From Flagellimonas meishanensis (GTDB taxonomy: Bacteria; Bacteroidota; Bacteroidia; Flavobacteriales; Flavobacteriaceae): a stretch of 64,000 nt of DNA. How positions within the stretch are numbered: the stretch's first letter is position 1; every line of letters starts with the position of its first letter. The stretch is taken from assembly GCF_019880545.1 (NCBI RefSeq), contig NZ_JAINVW010000001.1:1240001-1304000 (forward strand), written 5' to 3'. The notes under the pieces are model-generated. The model saw only the letters and a program-made list of their open reading frames with translations, was not told the DNA's origin and did no database searches. Position numbers and translations under genes: made by a program. Shown here one piece after another: positions 61,346 through 64,000 of the stretch.

Positions 61346-61472
61346 GGTTGTTTTAAATGGTTTTCTCCTAGACGAGAGGGTCCATGTCTTGTTACAATTT
61401 TTTGCGAATTTATCGCTTTCAATTGGGATAGGAAATAAAACGGAATCTTGTTGAAAAACCTATACGATTGTA

Positions 61473-63035
61473 TTAGGATTTCACCAATTGCGCTTCCAAT
61501 TCTTCCAAGGATTTTCCTTTAGTCTCCGGAATCACACGGATGATGAAAACAAGCCCTACCAATGCAAACAATCCGTAGATCAAGAATGTCCAGGCGCTGC
61601 CAATATTGGACAATTCCCAAGGGAAAATAAACTGTACCCCGGCTGAAACGGCTGAATTTACAAACCCGACAAAGGAGATGGCTATTCCCCTGACTTTTAG
61701 TGGGAAAAGTTCCGAAAACAGAACCCACATTACGGGCCCCAGTGAAATGGCAAAACAGGCCACAAAACCGATGATCCCGATAAGGATCAAAGAGGGATTC
61801 ATGTCTATAGCAGCGGTAATCAATTCCGATTCATATTGCTTTGCCCTTTCATTTCCGAGCAATGCCTTTATTTCGTTTTTGTATTGTACATCATTTTTAA
61901 ATGATTTTCCTGCCAACATGGAGACCTCTGTCCTTAGTTTTGCGTCCGAAAGTTGGTCAATCTTATCCTGGGTGAGGGTATAGTTGGCCGCACTGAATCC
62001 ATAGGCCAGCAAGGCCATGAACACGGCTATTCCACCAACTCCGAAGGCTAATAAGGGCTTTCTTCCCAATCTATCAATCAAGAGCATGGCCAAAATGGTA
62101 AAGACCAAATTGGTCACCCCCACCAGAATGGCTTGGATAAAAGAGGCATCGGTACCGATTCCCGATTGCTCAAAGATCATGGGCGCATAGAAAAAGACCG
62201 AATTGATGCCCGTGATCTGCTGCAAGATACCGACCACCAAACCGATGGTGATCACCAAGCGCATGGCAGGTTTGAACAATTCCGCAATTCGGGTTTTTTC
62301 CTGATTGGCTGTGCTTTTCAAGGATTCTGTAACTGCTATAAGGTCTTTTTCGGCTTGCTCGGGAGAACAAAACTTACACAGGACCAGTTTGGCCTCGTCC
62401 AATCGTGATTTCATGATAAGCCAGCGTGGGCTTCTAGGCACGGTCATGAGACCAAAAAGGTATAGGACGGCTGGAAATGCTTCAACTCCCAGCATCCAGC
62501 GCCAGTTGTTTTCGGCAATCCCCAGTGACTTTACCCAACCCAGGTCCGAATCTCCCAGGGAAAGGATGAAGTAATTACTAAAAAATGCAATGGTGATACC
62601 GAGAACTATATTCAACTGGTTGAAGGAAACCAATTTCCCGCGCTGTTTGGGAGGCGCAATTTCAGCAATGTACATTGGGGCCAGAATCAGCGAAGCCCCT
62701 ACGCCGATACCTCCAAGCATCCTGAAAATCAAGAAAAGTGCAAAGTTGGGAGCCAAGGCCGATCCTACTGCGGATATAAAGAAGACAATGGCGCAAATCT
62801 TTAGCACTACCCTTCTTCCAAAACGGTCACTCAATGGCCCGGAAAACATCATGGCCAGGGCCGCGACAATGGTCAGGGAACTGACTGAAAAACCAAGTTC
62901 CAAATCGGTGAGATTGAAGTCTATTTGCACGAATTTGTTCACCCCGGAAATCACGGAGGCATCAAACCCCATCAAAAAACCACCCAAAGCCACAATCAGG
63001 GCAATGCGGGTGGTAAAAAGTGTCTCTTTGGTCAT
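61473..63035 (-). CDS. Sugar porter family MFS transporter
   Basis: The 520-residue protein has twelve spans and all sugar porter signatures: GFDASVISGVN, DRFGRRVVLK, PRSPRWLIMKSRLDEAK, GINSVFFYAPMIFEQSG, DRLGRKPLLA and a final PETKGKSLEELEAQL. It should import a monosaccharide such as xylose, glucose or galactose with H+ or Na+. A hydrophilic loop of about 70 residues separates spans nine and ten (DKIDQLSDAKLRTEVSMLAGKSFKND onward), seen in other Bacteroidota members. No catabolic enzyme genes are adjacent. Confidence 0.95.
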   Translation of the reverse strand: MTKETLFTTRIALIVALGGFLMGFDASVISGVNKFVQIDFNLTDLELGFSVSSLTIVAALAMMFSGPLSDRFGRRVVLKICAIVFFISAVGSALAPNFALFLIFRMLGGIGVGASLILAPMYIAEIAPPKQRGKLVSFNQLNIVLGITIAFFSNYFILSLGDSDLGWVKSLGIAENNWRWMLGVEAFPAVLYLFGLMTVPRSPRWLIMKSRLDEAKLVLCKFCSPEQAEKDLIAVTESLKSTANQEKTRIAELFKPAMRLVITIGLVVGILQQITGINSVFFYAPMIFEQSGIGTDASFIQAILVGVTNLVFTILAMLLIDRLGRKPLLAFGVGGIAVFMALLAYGFSAANYTLTQDKIDQLSDAKLRTEVSMLAGKSFKNDVQYKNEIKALLGNERAKQYESELITAAIDMNPSLILIGIIGFVACFAISLGPVMWVLFSELFPLKVRGIAISFVGFVNSAVSAGVQFIFPWELSNIGSAWTFLIYGLFALVGLVFIIRVIPETKGKSLEELEAQLVKS

Positions 63036-63258
63036 AAGGCGCGGTTGGTTTTATCGCATATTGGTTTGCAAGTTCAAGATACTATAAATCTTTTAAAGCT
63101 TTTAAAGGAGAATGAGTTCGGGTTTGATGCAATGGGACCTTGGACATAAGGATGGATCCCAACCTGAAATTGTTAGCCCACACGGGCCAATAATGGAAAG
63201 GATTTCTGGAAATTCGTTGGTACGCACGATCACAGATAGCCCTGGCAATCAATCGAAA

Positions 63259-63642
63259 TCAATTTCCGGTAAAAACTGTTTTTGCATCAACAAAGCAAAT
63301 TGGGTTTCCAAAAGGGTCGTTTGCGTAGAATAGTGTTTCACCCCAGGGCATATGTTCAATTTCGCCAAGGAATTGGCACCCCAGATTTCCCATTTTATTG
63401 TGGACACCCTGCAGATCGGGTACTGAAATATAGATATATTGATTTTCGTGAAATTTCCATTCCGTTTGGGCGTCTCCATCGGATTTTGGGTCATAGCAAG
63501 CTAGGATGGTTCCCCCAATGTCAAAATAGTGTCGTCCAGGGGAAACCCGAATTCCTTTTTCAGCCAGAACTTGTGAGTAGAATGCCGCAGCTTTTTCAAT
63601 ATCGGCTACTGGGAAAATTATTCTATAGAGTTTTGCTGTCAT
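63259..63642 (-). CDS. VOC family (glyoxalase/bleomycin-resistance fold) protein
   Basis: The 127-residue protein has the VOC pattern IIFPVADIEKAAAFYSQVLAEKGIRVSPGRHYFDIGG and a closing LFYANDPFGNPICFVD. A metal-binding set is plausible: the His in GRHYFDIGG and a Glu. Typical one-domain VOC proteins form dimers. Substrate unknown; it stands alone and lies next to a decayed gene. Confidence 0.88.
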   Translation of the reverse strand: MTAKLYRIIFPVADIEKAAAFYSQVLAEKGIRVSPGRHYFDIGGTILACYDPKSDGDAQTEWKFHENQYIYISVPDLQGVHNKMGNLGCQFLGEIEHMPWGETLFYANDPFGNPICFVDAKTVFTGN

Positions 63643-63757
63643 GATTTGATACGTTGCCAGCGGTTTAAAATCACCGTCAGTTACCGGTTTTAAATTACTA
63701 ATTTTCGGTTTACTGGGGGTAGAAACTCCGAGTTGCTCCCATGCGAAGTTGGATCTG

Positions 63758-63947
63758 CTACCATTGTGGTTGAAATTGTTGTGTGAGGTTTTTATTTTTC
63801 AATGCTCCGATAGTTATCAAAACCTTCAAAGCCCACAAAGTCTGTATTCCGGCCCATTCCAATTTTGTCCCTTCGCTGATGCCGTACCAAGTATCCTATC
63901 GCCCATCTTCTTTTTGTCAGCCAATTAATTCTTGAATCGCTGAGGCT
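63758..63947 (-). pseudogene. Decayed remnant with two in-frame stops, possibly from a QW-repeat protein
   Basis: Read on the minus strand in one frame, this stretch gives AIQELIG-stop-QKEDGR-stop-DTWYGISEGTKLEWAGIQTLWALKVL and ends at a TAG (63758). The two internal stops are TGA at 63917-63919 and TAG at 63896-63898. Each differs by one base from TGG, and a Trp fits the context (QKEDGRW recalls the Q-x-x-DG-x-W motif of prenyltransferase-type barrels). The upstream part also holds stops. The family is not certain. Confidence 0.4.
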
Positions 63948-64000
63948 TTATGGCAAGCAAACGATTTTATGGGCTAAAGGTTTTAAAGATGCTTATGCTC

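Noticed and set aside
63036-63258. Possible small gene in the gap before the VOC gene
   Set aside because: No frame with a plausible start, export signal or family resemblance; only a tandem CTTTTAAAG pair at 63090-63107 was noticed.
63792-63947. A frame reading KRRWAIGYLVRHQRRDKIGMGRNTDF on the minus strand as a real gene
   Set aside because: It is short, has no credible start, and the neighbouring frame with two nonsense changes has more motif-like content.

Overview
The window looks like core chromosome of a marine member of the Flavobacteriaceae (Bacteroidota), in the range of Muricauda/Allomuricauda and relatives; the genus cannot be fixed by reading alone. The reasons are two PorP/SprF proteins and a gliding-motility type sorting domain (type IX secretion), a HPPK-deoxynucleoside kinase fusion, DUF6089/DUF6090/DUF2797 families, SpoU methylase, MutS and BamA of Bacteroidota type, very weak Shine-Dalgarno signals, and a few TAnnTTTG-like promoter elements. 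I see no prophage, insertion sequence, CRISPR array or rRNA operon.

Layout. 1-4.05 kb: a DUF255 thioredoxin-fold lipoprotein (cut by the left edge), dodecin, a Nfu-type Fe-S scaffold, an orphan PorP/SprF and a VWA-domain protein. 4.1-7 kb: a TPR histidine kinase and LytTR response regulator, preceded by a pair of 9-bp direct repeats of LytTR geometry. 7-8.5 kb: gamma carbonic anhydrase-like protein and FabD. 8.6-14.9 kb: a three-gene surface/secretion cassette made of a 1110-residue type B T9SS substrate with an almost perfect 333-bp internal duplication, its PorP/SprF partner, and a TPR/PD40/OmpA protein. 14.9-20 kb: a divergent Nramp-family protein, a membrane-anchored hydrolase, and a PAS kinase with a CheY-like regulator. 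20.1-20.4 kb: tRNA-Leu(TAA) and tRNA-Gly(GCC) with strong hairpins. 20.4-30.2 kb: mutS, RNA methyltransferase, folK-dNK, sppA, a queuosine precursor transporter and an AsmA-like protein. 30.2-41.2 kb: DUF6090, DUF2797, GH3-family protein, small hydrolase with a 20-bp perfect palindrome upstream, clpX, clpP, tig, a small membrane protein, GDSL lipase, esterase and pdxJ. 41.3-49.4 kb: the envelope block CBS protein, nadK, DUF6089, uppS, bamA, two ompH/skp genes and murI. 49.4-56.6 kb: folA and a 2TM protein, a class V PLP enzyme, a CBM48 protein behind a 39-bp dyad, and a co-directional run of response regulator, kinase, egtB, egtD and DUF427. 56.8-58.2 kb: a lipoprotein of four 110-residue repeats, divergent from that regulator. 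58.3-64 kb: DUF5694, DUF1059-like, SnoaL-like, S41 peptidase, sugar MFS transporter, VOC protein and a decayed gene at the right edge.

How it works together. uppS, bamA, skp-like chaperones, murI, the T9SS cassette and the AsmA-like protein all serve the cell envelope. ClpXP and trigger factor form a protein quality block. EgtB and EgtD carry out the first and central steps of ergothioneine synthesis, and the two-component system in front of them is the most suggestive regulatory link. No single clearly new system is proven here. The best candidates are the two-component/ergothioneine run, the DPGN-less Nramp protein, the four-repeat lipoprotein, and several unannotated cis elements (4102, 33488, 51466).
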